A stretch of 64,000 nucleotides of DNA from Euptelea pleiosperma. Its lineage: Eukaryota; Streptophyta; Magnoliopsida; Ranunculales; Eupteleaceae. Both the position numbers and the translations under genes were made by a program. Under the pieces are notes generated by a model. That model saw only the letters and a program-made list of their open reading frames with translations, searched no databases and had not been told where the DNA came from. Below are positions 1 through 10,831 of the stretch, one piece after another; the stretch's first letter is position 1, and every line of letters begins with the position of its first letter. Location: positions 16,431,190 through 16,495,189 of the forward strand of contig CM068553.1 in the NCBI GenBank assembly GCA_035048495.1, read 5' to 3'.

Positions 1-192
1 GCGTAGTTTAGATGTGTTGTTTAGATACGCGTGTGTACGTATGGAAATAGTGTGTGCAAATAATGCCACGCTTTTAAAAAGGGTATTTTCTTTTCTTTCA
101 TGAGGAGGGCTCCAAGAAATTATATTAGGTGCCTTTATGGAAAAAGGTTGAATAGACTTTACTGCCGGACATTCGTCGCAACGGACCACAGT

Positions 193-480
193 ATGTGCCA
201 TATGGTGGACTCTTTGCGAACGCTGAACATATGGATATTTGGTCCAAACCTAGGTGGACCTGCAGACAAAAAAATTAGCCTCATTAGTGATTTCTAACTG
301 TTGGATTGGAGTCGTATCCATGGGTTGATTTTTAACCGTGGAATTTAAGCATTATTTGGGGTACAAAGATCCAAAGGTTTGAAATCACTATTCAGGCTAA
401 TTGTTGGTATGTAGGTCCCCCTAGGGATGGGCCAAACACCCATATGGTCAGTCGTCTCTAAGATTGTGCCATGTGGCTCA
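193..480. repeat. Fold-back family A, copy 1
   Basis: The two halves are imperfect inverted copies of each other. The left arm has ATGGATATTTGGTCC followed by a 'bases attagtgatt' block; the right arm has GGGCCAAACACCCATATGG and ends in GTGCCATGTGGCTCA. At least seven further copies occur in this window, each with arms of about 100 bp around a short AT-rich centre. No transposase is present, so this is a non-autonomous element; the long arms recall Mutator-type fold-back MITEs (inference). No TSD was found for this copy. Confidence 0.6.
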
Positions 481-1959
481 TATTGTGGTCTGTCTCTCAA
501 AGTTCTACTTGAAAAGGTTCAACTCTATTTTGACTTGAAAGCTGCAGAACTTTAGTAGTGCATCTTTCACATCTTCATGCTCATTTCTAAGAAGGTGGTA
601 CTTGAGACTCATGTGTGATGTTGATTGAATTTCTAAGAAGGTAGTCCTCCTTTGAGATTCATGTGTGATGTTAATCGAGGGCCAAAGATGCTACATTGTT
701 ACCATGTGTCTTAAAGTACTAAAATCAAGGCACGCTTTGGAGTACTTATCTCTTGAAATACGTTGGAAGTTCAGAGGCTTTTTTAAGGTGGAGAAGACAC
801 CATCTATAATACCTTCAAGAGATTCCAATCCCAAAATATCTTTTTTTTTTTTCTAAAACGTATGTTCTGCTTCCCAAAATGTTAACACATGTCTCTCTCC
901 TCCTTCTCTCAAAATGTCTCTTCTTCTTCTCTACAACAGAATGTCACGCCGTAGTAAAAGAATTCTCCACAGTAGAACATTGGATGCCTATTCATTAGAA
1001 GGTCGATGTCAAGAGCAAAAGACGTAGAAGCAAATTTCTATAACAACACATCCGATGGCGAGAGCAAACTCTCTTTCCACTACATTATCACTAATCACCA
1101 CATCGACCAGGTAACTTTTTCCCTCATCGTATATTTTCTCTCTTCTTTTGGATTACTTCTTAATTGCGTTTTTTTTTCACGGTTTAAATTTTTCTACAAA
1201 ATCCAATACAAAAAACATGAAAAAAATAATAATCATTAGTTGAAGATTTCACAACTTATAGTTTGCAATATAGATTTCAAGTTCTCAGCATCCCAACAAT
1301 AACAACGAAGTTAAATCACCATCAAACGACCCAAATAATCCATCAAATATAAGTAAATCAAACTAACTTACGTAATCATGTAGAGAAAAATACGAAGGAA
1401 AATGAAACCTTCATGGAGAAAACAAAATACCTATAAAAAAGTGACAACAAAAATCAAGTAGACACCTGTGATATAGAAAATACGAGAGCTTAAACATAAG
1501 TGTAAGAAAATCCACAACAATTGAAACAACTAAAACCACGAATTTATGTTGAAAAAATGAAATAATAAAATAATATCGAAACATTTCAGTGGTTTCCTTG
1601 CGTCATTGGCTTGGAGAATTTGCAATCTCTTTTTTAATTTGTTGTTAAGGTGTATTTCATTCTTGCTTTCCATATCCGGATTGAAATGTATATTAGCTTA
1701 AAGTTTAACTTCCTGTCTATAAGTTCTATTATGTTTCTTCAATTTTGTTATATTAGCTTTATTTTTGTTAAGGTTTTTGAATATATCTTATTTTGTTAAA
1801 TTAGCTATAAATAATTTGATTGTTCTAATTTCAATGTTACATTTGTTACTTTTGCATGATTTTATACAAAAATAAAATAAAAAATCATTAATTAAGAAAA
1901 TCTTCAATAATATATGACTTCAAAAATATATTATAATAATATTATAATAATTTAGAATC
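481..1959. other. AT-rich intergenic stretch, no gene seen
   Basis: No reading frame here has recognisable similarity or plausible splice structure; the longest are under 80 codons. There are short C/T-rich tracts near 890-940 and increasing A/T content after 1400. It may be the body of the Helitron whose 3' end lies at 2001, but no 5' terminus could be fixed. Confidence 0.5.
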
Positions 1960-1965
1960 TTATTT

Positions 1966-2001
1966 CTTCGCTCGTGCTTTAACACGGGTCCTAATAACTA
2001 G
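1966..2001 (+). mobile_element. Helitron 3' terminus
   Basis: A short imperfect hairpin (CTCGTG, loop, CACGGG) is followed within about 12 bp by CTAG and then T. This is the canonical plant Helitron 3' end (hairpin, CTRR, insertion before T). The matching 5' TC terminus was not located, so only the end is claimed. Confidence 0.5.
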
Positions 2002-2039
2002 TATATAGATATAGTGTAAAAATTCTCATATTACCAAGA

Positions 2040-2224
2040 TTGGACCTGTTATACCTGAAACCGGAATCGGAACTGACAAAAACTACATAATTGGTTCTGG
2101 TTCTAGTACCATCACTTTGAGAACCGGAAACAATAAGTACCCGAACCGATAAGAACCGGAACCGTTTGTTCCGGTTCTAGTCACCTTAGGAACCGAACCG
2201 GAACCGACCTGTTGACACCCCTAG
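2040..2224. mobile_element. hAT-like MITE fragment rich in GAACCGG
   Basis: The stretch is built from GAACCGG/CCGGTTC motifs and ends with GTTGACACCCCTAGG. That is the common right end of plant hAT-type MITEs which read AGGGGTGTCAAC on the other strand. The left end is not clear. Confidence 0.5.
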
Positions 2225-2477
2225 GTGGGATGCATGACATCTAGGCCGTCTCGATACAAGTTGAGTCCTAAGGCGAAAACTCTATTTAATGCCTTTTTTA
2301 TATTTAATATATTACTATATATGGTATTAATTAACTCTTTATATTATTGGAAATCTTTATATAAAAACTATTCTTTATAATCAAAAAATACGGAAAAAAA
2401 AAAATTAGATGCAGAGAACTCCCGTAGTAGTCGATGCAGAGGACTCTCATGGCCCTACATATATAGATCATTTTTTG

Positions 2478-2722
2478 GACCCAATGACTGCATGGATGTT
2501 CAACCCACCTATTAGTGGATAAACATACTAAAAATCAGCTTGATTGATGATTTATGGCCATTGGATTTACTATCTTAAAAACATGCTTGAATCCAACTGC
2601 TAAATCATGTCTTAAAATTAAAGTACTAAAATCTATGGCTATAAATAATCAATCAGGTTGATTTTTGGTTTGTATATCCAATAAGGGATGGGCAAATCCA
2701 TGTGGTTAATGGGACCTGGGCT
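2478..2722. repeat. Fold-back family A, copy 2
   Basis: Left arm with TGCATGGATGTTCAACCCA and AAAATCAGCTTGATTGATGA; right arm with the complementary AATCAATCAGGTTGATTTTT and GGGATGGGCAAATCCATGTGG. Same arrangement as the other copies of this family. Confidence 0.6.
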
Positions 2723-3775
2723 TGGGGGCTTCTCTCACCAAGGGGCCTTAGGCGACTGCCTTAATGGTCTTAACGTAGAGCCGGCCCTGACGACCTCCTT
2801 TCCTTAACGTGGTTGAAAATCCACATCAAACCTACTATAGATTTTATGAGTGATCCTAGTCTTTTTTTCTTTTTCTTACTCCTTGGGGCTTGTAATCTCG
2901 TTTCTTTCAATATATATATTTTTCACTTAGCGAAAAAAAAAAAAAAATGCAATATTTGAAAATTTTATAAAGCAAAAGGTCAACATTTGTGAAAGACATG
3001 CAACTTTTTAAAATTTGGAAAGTAGTTTCGAAAAAAAAAATTTAAAAAAAGGCTATTCAAAGAGTATATTTTTGAAATTTTCTTTTAAGATTGTACCAAC
3101 TTAATTTGTTGGACTAAATGATGATATTAATATTAAAATATTAGAAGACGAAAATACTCTGATATGATGCAATAGAAATTAAATTATACGAGGGCATTTT
3201 TGGAAAAAAAAAATCATTGACGACATGCATCCATTTATGCTTTCGAGGTGGACAAGAGGATTATCCATAAGGTGAATTCCATTTGAGTTTTTTTTTTTTT
3301 TTTTTGTACGGAGGGTTTCCGGGCCTCTTAGGGCACCCGACTAGTCCCTCGGAGCGCTCGTCCGTTCGAACATTTTGGGTTATTAGTTTGATATTGTACC
3401 TAAACAAGTACCCAAGTGCTTTTGCTTTTTTAAATAATGAAACGGGACGAAACGAAATCCGAAACGGGTTAAAAATCCTCGTGTTGCTGACTTTGTGGTA
3501 GTAAGCATCTTCGCTGAATGCCGGCCAGTTACCGAAGTTATCCCTCAAACAGGTCTTCAAAGGACTGTAGTTTCGGGGCTTGAGAAGGCTGTGTTATTGT
3601 GTCCTAAAGGGACTGATTATAAACCAGATATAAAGCCACAATAGCAAGTCCATTAAGGATTGATATGGGCCTGAGAAGGCCAACATATCATGTAATCAAA
3701 GGACTGTGAATCTGGACCTGAGAAGATGATCATGAAAATATCCGATCGGAAAAAAACATTTATATTTAGCCCTAT
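2723..3775. other. Intergenic sequence, possibly LTR-derived
   Basis: Contains poly(A)/poly(T) runs near 2933 and 3287 but no supported gene. From about 3300 the sequence becomes GC-richer and leads into the 45-bp tandem repeat, which suggests an old LTR or similar repeat rather than a gene. Confidence 0.35.
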
Positions 3776-4075
3776 TTGGCCATGTGAAAGTGACCTCAAG
3801 GGGCCGATATTGATGCCATTTGGCCATGTAAAAGTGCCGTCTAGGGATTGATATCGAGGCCCGTTTGGCCATGTGAAAGTGACCTCGAGGAACTGATATT
3901 GATGCCCATTTGCCCACGTAAAAGTGCCCTCTAGGGATCGATATCGAGGCCCGTTTGGCTATGTCAAAGTGTCCTCAATGGATTGATGTTGAGGCCCATT
4001 TGACCATGTAGTAATGTCCTCAAGGGACTGATATTGAGGCCCATTTGGCCATATAAAAGTGTCCTCAAGGGGATG
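3776..4075. repeat. Minisatellite, unit about 45 bp, roughly 6-7 copies
   Basis: Repeating unit with core TTTGGCCATGTGAAAGTG, then CCTC-AGGG, then GATATTGAGGCCC. Units alternate between two sub-types (GTGACCTC and GTGCCCTC). Because the unit is a multiple of three, one minus-strand frame stays open across part of it and shows a 15-residue repeat; I regard that as a by-product, not a gene. Confidence 0.75.
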
Positions 4076-4526
4076 CTATTGTGAGCCTCAGAAGGCGATT
4101 GAATATGTCCTCACTCCTCATGGGAACTGTCATAGGGTCCTAATAAGGCCGTGAAGAATGGGTCCATTGAGGTCTGAAAAGCCCATTAACAAGGTTCACA
4201 AGGGACAAATTTAGGGCCTATTAAGACTGTAAATGAGTCCATAAGGGCCTGATATTTTGCTCTGATGGGGGGCCATGCATTTAACTGTGTCCATGAAGTA
4301 CAAATTTCTAGGCCTTAGGCCATGGGACTCTAATTTTGCTTTTGGGCCTAACCTATTGGCTGAGTTTAGTGCACTCGAGCCAATTTTATGGGCTCAAGAT
4401 AATGGGCCTGAAGTTTGGTTCAGACCTGCAACATGGGCTTTCGGGATCAGACCTATAGCTTCACCTTGGGCTCATATTTGGGCTTAATCTTAATAAAATC
4501 AGGCCTTTTCAAAACATAGCCCATTC

Positions 4527-4640
4527 TTAGGGTATTTAGTCACACCCCCTGAAATTTAAAAGTAATTAGAAATACCCCCTTATACTTTCAAACTTTAGGA
4601 TTACCCCTTATACTATGGTGCTACCATAGTGCTCCTCAAG
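4527..4640. repeat. Half copy of fold-back family B (CCCCC-rich arm)
   Basis: TTAGGGTATTTAGTCACACC and AGGATTACCCCTTATAC match, in order, the left arm of the complete element at 9744-10065. Only one arm is recognisable here. Confidence 0.6.
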
Positions 4641-4852
4641 CTGCAACAAAGACACCATTTTGGGAGGCTGGTCAAAAAACGTGGTGGTTTTTTTTTTAAA
4701 TGACATACATGACCATGAAATAATGAGTTAGTTACATAACTTATATAAGGGTACATTAGTCTTTTGCATCTACACTTTATTTATGGGTCGTTATATAACA
4801 AGGTAGACCTGACGCCAAATGGTGCCAGGTAGAGGATTTTTCTACCCATCTC

Positions 4853-5095
4853 AGCCCTTCGGACCCACTGACTGCATGGATGTTTAGCCCACCCCTTGGT
4901 AAATAGTCATACCAAAAATCAGCTTGTTTGATGATTTCTAGCTATTGGATTTAGTACCCAAAAAATGTTTAATCTGACATCTAGAATCATGCCTTAAAAG
5001 GTACTAAAATCCAATGGCTAGGGATTACCAATCAGGGTGACCTACGAAGTGTCTATCCAAGGGTGGGCTAAACATCCATGCGGCCAGGTTGCTTC
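4853..5095. repeat. Fold-back family A, copy 3
   Basis: Left arm with GACTGCATGGATGTTTAGCC and AAAATCAGCTTGTTTGATG; right arm with ATCAGGGTGACC and GGGCTAAACATCCATGCGG. The arms are inverted with respect to each other. Confidence 0.65.
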
Positions 5096-5211
5096 CTAAA
5101 TTCTCTTTTATAATTAGACATACCCCACCCACATACACACACAATTTGAAAAAGCTGGCATACCCCTATGATCCGGTCCACCATACATTGACTGATGTTG
5201 ACCCAAATTGA

Positions 5212-5420
5212 CTAATAATTATTTTTTAAAAGGAAAAAATGCCCCCTTTTCAACCTTTGAACAAGTGGGTTTGGGTTGAAAAACCAATCCCAAATAAATC
5301 GTTGTGGTAGACAGCCAGCCATAAGATTATGGTAGGCTGGACGCCTATCACCAGTGACTAACTTACTAGAGTCTCGTGACTGGCCAACCACCACTCCGGC
5401 CACATATGGTACAAAGCTTT
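5212..5420. repeat. Left arm of a widely spaced inverted repeat
   Basis: Reverse-complementing this arm gives a sequence that runs in parallel with 7050-7245. Shared blocks include CTTTG.ACCATATGTGG.CGGAGTGGT, AGTCACTGGTGAT.GGCG and TCTTATGGC.GGCTGTC. The arms are about 200 bp each and 1.6 kb apart. Confidence 0.75.
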
Positions 5421-6159
5421 GAAATGTGAAAGCATTTTTAAAGTTTTTGAGTGTCTCAATACAGCAAAAATAAACAATTCTTAAATTCTGAGCAAGACTC
5501 GAGAAGCTTTCACACTACACAGGCAAAAAGCTTTCTTGCGCTCATAGTTAATTGAACTCTTGCACCCGTAATTAGATTTAATTTTTTTTTATCTTTAATG
5601 GAACATTGGTTTCCACCATCCCTTTTCTGTTTTTCTTTTTTCTTTCTCACTCGATTTTAGTTTCTGACAAGATGGGTTTTTCAAGGTTCTGTTAGTTCCT
5701 AGAGATTCATTTTGACTGATAAGTTTCAATATTTTTTAGTCTTTGATTTATTTTCCAATCTAGATGAAGAATTTTCTTAAAATTTTGCCATTTTTCTTTC
5801 ATTTTTTAGCTCCAATTTTAATAGATTTCAAAAAAAATAAAAATCAACTTTTTATTTCAATAGATTCTTTGTTGAAGTTGGCTAAGATGGATATTTGAGG
5901 CTCTTCCTTTTGTTTTGTAGATATTTGATTTGCAAATTTCATGTTTTAATTTCTTTGGAGGTTGTAGTTTACCTCACGCCAGATTCAATTTCCTCAAAAT
6001 AAATGCATGAGTTAAGATCATTATTCAAGCTTCAAGTTTTTTGCTGCAAGATTATGAATTTGTGCAAACTATATGGATTAATTTGTTATTTTGAAATAAG
6101 AAATTTTGTTTGTATCACATAGTTCTTATCTAACATTGATAGTTCTTGATACTTTTAAG
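5421..6159. other. AT-rich spacer between inverted arms
   Basis: T-rich plus strand with no supported reading frame. No other repeat was recognised. Confidence 0.4.
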
Positions 6160-6526
6160 TAGGGCTGGCAATGGATCGGGTTCAAGTCGGATTGGTACTG
6201 ATTTGGTACCGATCCGATAAGAAATCCAATCGATCCAGACCAGATCGGATCAATAAAATTCAGCTCCATAATCAATCTGATATGATTAGATCGGTTCCGG
6301 GTCCGATCCCATATGTATATAATATATATACATGTATAGCATATATTTAGATATATATATATATCGGGCTATATTGGATTGGGACAAGGTTGATCCGGTA
6401 CCGATCCGATAAGAGATCGGATCAACAATCTGTGATCCGTTACCGATCCGATAACAAAATATAAAGTTCCGGACTCAATTTTTTCAGATCAGATCTCGGG
6501 TTTGATCCGATCCATTGCCAGCCCAA
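6160..6526. mobile_element. hAT-type MITE with perfect 8-bp TSD
   Basis: Terminal inverted repeats TAGGGCTGGCAATGGATCGG and CCGATCCATTGCCAGCCCAA, flanked on both sides by CTTTTAAG. The 8-bp duplication and TAGGG terminus are hAT features. The interior carries repeated GATCCGAT/GATCGGAT motifs and no coding capacity. Confidence 0.85.
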
Positions 6527-7049
6527 CTTTTAAGGGGCTCTAAAAGGAAATTTAAGCTATAAAGCGCAACTATGGATTCTTTGTCTTCTCTCTCAAGTTA
6601 AACCCTACACGTACTTGCTTGTTCCCATAGTAGTTACTGTTGCGGCAACAAAATGCTACCAGAACTTTAAATATGTGCTCTCATTCAAGTCTCATCTCTA
6701 AATAATCAGTTATTTTTAGATCAATTTCTACTTCTAATTACCTAAGACTCTCAAGGTTTTTCCCATTGATAAACCATTAAAGTGTGAACATACCAGAAAA
6801 ATCTTATTGAGCAATGAAAGTCGATGCAATGCCTTAGACATTGGAAAACCATCTTCATTTTCAATAAGAGAGAAGTTTCAACTAGATCATGTGATTGAGG
6901 CTAACAGTTTGATAGAGATATTTTAAATGCCATATTCTATGTGGCACATGAAATGGGGAAGGTTGAGAAAAAATCACCATGAAGCAAAATTTTGAGAGGA
7001 TATCTAGTGGCTACTATGTTTTACGAGGATTCAACAAGAGCCAGAGCTT
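6527..7049. other. Spacer between inverted arms, no gene seen
   Basis: No supported coding sequence or structural RNA. Followed immediately by the right arm of the inverted repeat. Confidence 0.4.
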
Positions 7050-7245
7050 TGCACCATATGTGGTCGGAGTGGTAGTTAGCTGGCCATGACAATCGATAAG
7101 GTAGTCACTGGTGATGGGCGGCCAACTTACCAAGGTCTTATGGCCGGCTGTCCAACACATCCATTTGATTTGGGTTAGGGTTTTGACCAAAACCCCCTTT
7201 TCATAGGTTGAAGAAAAGGGCATTTTTTGTCTAATTTCGAAGATA
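7050..7245. repeat. Right arm of a widely spaced inverted repeat
   Basis: Inverted partner of 5212-5420. A short reading frame across it is a by-product of the repeat. Confidence 0.75.
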
Positions 7246-7655
7246 AGATTGGGTGTGTGTCAAAAATTCCCTAAATTTTTTTATGATATGTAAGCATGGT
7301 TGCATGAATCAGAAAAGTACCTGAGTCGGGCTTGAACAAGAATCCTAAGAGCATAGAAGTTTCATCCTTGTAGAAAACAATGTATGACAAGAAGAGAGCG
7401 AGTGTAACAGTGTGAATCAGAACGTATAGAGGGATTACACAGAACCCTAATTGATCCATTAAAAGAAATTTATAGAGAAAAAGAAAAATGAATTTTAGAG
7501 GGAGAGGAAAATCACGTGGTAGGAGAAAAGGGTATGACAATCATAAAAAGGAAAAAAAATGGTATTTAAGTTAATCAAAAGTTTTTCTCATATCAGTGCT
7601 TTTATAAGTATATATATATAGATATAGATATATGATGTAACAGATGCCAAATACA

Positions 7656-7812
7656 TCTATATAACAAAACAGAGAAATTGTCTCCCCCACTTATAGGCTT
7701 CATAAAGAAGGGCCAAGATCTTATCCCCGACTGGACGGTGGATCTCAGCCACTCACACCCAATTTTGACAAAAGCTTTGTGGAGGAGTACCATGGGCACG
7801 GGCCACCTATTA
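7656..7812 (+). mobile_element. Mini-Helitron, decayed 3' end
   Basis: Starts A|TCTATATAACAAAACAG, then a TTGTCTCCCC block, and ends with CACGGGCCACCTATTA. It matches the complete 169-bp element at 26048-26216 in inverted orientation, except that the terminal CTAG is mutated. The next Helitron begins at the following base. Confidence 0.7.
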
Positions 7813-8445
7813 TCTATATAAGAAAAGAGGGCAGTTGTCTTATTTCTTATCTTATCCGGCTTCATAAGATAAAGAGTGGTTGAGATCAAATCCATCCATC
7901 TAATGTGGACGGTTAGATTTCAGCCACTCAATCCTCCTCATTTATTCGTCTCAGGCTATGATTTTTGTGGAAATTAATCTGAAACTTCACTATACGTGCA
8001 AGGATTTGATGTACGTTCACCAAATATGTGCCAACAATAAAGGGGGTCAATGGGCCCAAAAGCATAGCAGATGGCGGCATTGGGATGATACTGTAGCACG
8101 GATTCGGACCTCCCCCATTACATTACAGTTTTAATGCTTAACGGCCATTATTTTTTCCTTATAAAAAATTTTACAGTTATTTTTTGAAAAGAATTTGTTA
8201 AATATTTAACATCTGTTATTTCAGTTATTTTCCGTTACAAATTTTATTGAAAAATTGAAATTTTGAATTTTGAATTATATCGTCGTTATATCCGTTAATT
8301 TACATTTTTGCCCCTGTGCATTACAATCTTTTATAACGGAAAAAACAGTAATGCCCCAATCTGTTATACCATTTGAGTGCCGGAGCCACACAATTTTTGC
8401 AAATGCTGTTTTCACGGAGCGCCGTGGACACGGACCATTTACTAG
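7813..8445 (+). mobile_element. Second Helitron, head-to-tail with the mini-Helitron
   Basis: 5' end A|TCTATATAAGAAAAGAGGGC resembles its neighbour. The 3' end has a perfect CCGTG-GA-CACGG hairpin followed by ACCATTTACTAG and then T. A fragment of the CGTTATAACG MITE family (about 8090-8375) lies inside. Confidence 0.7.
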
Positions 8446-9207
8446 TATTATAATATAAGGAGCATTAGGAATTGTTAAAACGGATGGGATCTTATCATGT
8501 GTCTTTCCTACATTATATTAGGTTGTTTACTATTTTAATCCAAGTTGGGTTCTAATTAATTAATTAAATACATCAGTCTTATTTATCAAATGTTTTAAGA
8601 GGTATTGATTATGCCTATAACCATAACGATTTCTTTACGCCAATAAATCATTTTTCCCCTTTTTATCAATAGAAAATTCAATTATAGGGGCTATAATAAT
8701 TAATTACTAGACAAAAAAAAAGATTTTAAATATATAATAAACACATGTGTGACAAAATATATCGTATATTCGCCGATAAAGTCAACTTTATCATAAAATA
8801 TCCGATATATCGGCCAGTATATCCTTAGATACCTACAGATCATATTAACATCGTAATGAGATATTAGATATAAGAAATTGCTTATATATAGATCATGTGC
8901 AGCCATGTTACCTAGAAAATATACGACGGTACGCCGTGATCTGTGCATCAGTTCTTATTGTTAGATCAGCATGCTATAACTTCGGAACATCGGCTTGATA
9001 TTTTTTTTTTTTTGCAATGAACCATCCATGATTTGTTCCAAATATTGGTGGGTCCACATTCGATCCGGCACTCATCACCATCAAACTCTATAGTACTCAA
9101 CCCCACCATATAATTCTTGTTTGTTTATGTACTTCTTGATCTACTGGAACAGTTGTGAAGATAACATTTCATCAGCAATTGAAGAAACCAAACAAAATTA
9201 CCATAAT
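8446..9207. other. AT-rich intergenic sequence, no gene seen
   Basis: No similarity or splice structure supports a gene. A CGATATATCG-like palindromic area near 8760-8820 is noted, without interpretation. Confidence 0.4.
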
Positions 9208-9443
9208 TAGGGCTGTTAATGAACCAGATTCGGACCTGGCCAAGCTCTGCCCAAGCCCAGGACGGACACAAATAATTATGCCCAAGTACAGCCTAGCCCA
9301 TGACGGATCTTAATAGGCTATTAGGCTCAAATCTTTGCTCAAGAGGCCACCTGATTTGAGTGGGCTTATGCTTATTTTTCTCCTAAACTCCAAACCCAAA
9401 CCCGACCCAAAACCCATCGACCAGCCCGACCCATTAACTCCTA
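9208..9443. mobile_element. Probable hAT-type MITE
   Basis: Left end TAGGGCTGTTAATGAACC pairs with right end GACCCATTAACTCCTA as imperfect inverted repeats. The interior is rich in CCCAAGCCC and AACCCGACCC. The flanking 8-mers (ACCATAAT, ACATAAAA) are only loosely similar, so the TSD is not established. Confidence 0.55.
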
Positions 9444-9743
9444 ACATAAAAAATAATAAAATCCAGCTAGTCACCCCAATCAAGACAACTGTTTCTAAAA
9501 CATTTTTTAAGCGTCTCAGCCCAAATAATAATAATAATAACAATAATAAATAAATTTAAGAGGTATGCTTACAAGTTACAAGTACAGCCACATATATATA
9601 TTTTTTAATAATAAACAAATAAATAGATAGGACTTCTTTGAAGAATCTCAAGGGTGGATCCCTAGACCACGTTTGCATAATAATTTCTAAATAATCCAAC
9701 CATTAGATTAAAATAACAAACATTTTCACAAGGTGATGACAAT

Positions 9744-10065
9744 ATAAATTAGGGTATTTTAGTATCACCCCCCTGAAATTTGAAAGTAATTTGTAATACC
9801 CCCTTATACAGTTAAACTTTAGGATTACCCCCCTTGACCTAGTTTAACCATCATTTGACTAACATCATCATACGCCTGCTAATGCACCTATGAAAGGACC
9901 ATAATATTGCAATTACAATGCTTAGGACATGTATGATTCAAGTCAAGTCAACCACTTTTAAACTAGGTCAGGGGGGGTAATCCTAATGTTTGAATGTATG
10001 AGGGTGTATCGATCACAAATTACTTTTAAATTTAAGGGGGGTGTTACTAAAATACCCTAATTTAT
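9744..10065. repeat. Fold-back family B, complete copy
   Basis: Arms of about 100 bp are near-perfect inverted copies. Left: ATAAATTAGGGTATTTTAGT, then a CCCCCC run, AGTAATTTGTAATACCCCC and AGGATTACCCCCC. The right half repeats the same in reverse and ends TAATTTAT. The centre is about 100 bp. No convincing TSD lies outside the arms. A half copy sits at 4527. Confidence 0.8.
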
Positions 10066-10334
10066 ACCCTAAGTGGGTCCCAAATCCCATCACCATGCAA
10101 TCAACGCTAGCAATGCACTAAAAATACCATGATTTGGTATGCGATCAATCGACCAATAAATATGCAAACGCGATCATCGCAAAAAATTTACTCCTGATGC
10201 AATTTTTTTCTTCTCAATATGTGATGGACCCACATAGCAATCACAATGCATGCGAAACTCATTACTGTCCGATCAATAGGAGAAATCAATGAAGTTCTTC
10301 CATGTCCATGACCTAATATGTGATCCAAACCATA

Positions 10335-10450
10335 GTTGAAGTCTCGGCCGATCCCGTTCTAGATCGGGCGATCCAGATCGGGATCAGAAGCCACCGATCT
10401 GAACGATATTTGGGCGATCGGGATCGGGATCGGCGCCCGATCTAAACTAT
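10335..10450. repeat. GATCGGG-rich palindromic MITE fragment
   Basis: ACCATAGTT at the left pairs with AACTATGT at the right, and the interior is a series of GATCGGG/CCCGATC motifs able to fold back. Boundaries are approximate. Confidence 0.45.
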
Positions 10451-10742
10451 GTATAAAAAATGTTTTACTAGGTGGGTATTTTTGATTGACAAATATAATA
10501 AACTTGATGCTTATCTCAATTAGGGTTTAGAGATTTGTTTGAGAACCATTAATTAATTAGTAAACAAGTAGTTGTCTTGATGTACATAATGCGTATTAAA
10601 TGAAATGAGGGCGGTGGGTCGGCAGCCAATCATGTGGGGTCTACACACATACATCTCAACACATGTTCTAATAATTCACGTTTCTTCTCAAGTGGGTCCC
10701 GTGGTCGGTGCCGGCTCTTCGTAAGCTTTTTTTTTGGTTCTC

Positions 10743-10750
10743 TATATAAA
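10743..10750 (+). promoter_or_regulatory. TATA box of the TIP2 gene
   Basis: TATATAAA lies 82 bp upstream of the aquaporin start codon, which leaves a plausible 5' UTR of about 50 bases. No other TATA-like motif is as close. Confidence 0.7.
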
Positions 10751-10831
10751 CCATGCACCATGGGCTTTTAGTACATGACCCAAGCGATTCTAATTAAGCA
10801 AGCTGTTTTGATCTCATTCTCTTAAAAGAAA

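Noticed and set aside
3696..3917. Minus-strand frame with a 15-residue repeat
   Set aside because: By-product of the 45-bp minisatellite, whose unit is divisible by three.
9310..9553. Overlapping frames on both strands
   Set aside because: Composition comes from the AACCCGACCC-rich MITE and an AAT microsatellite.
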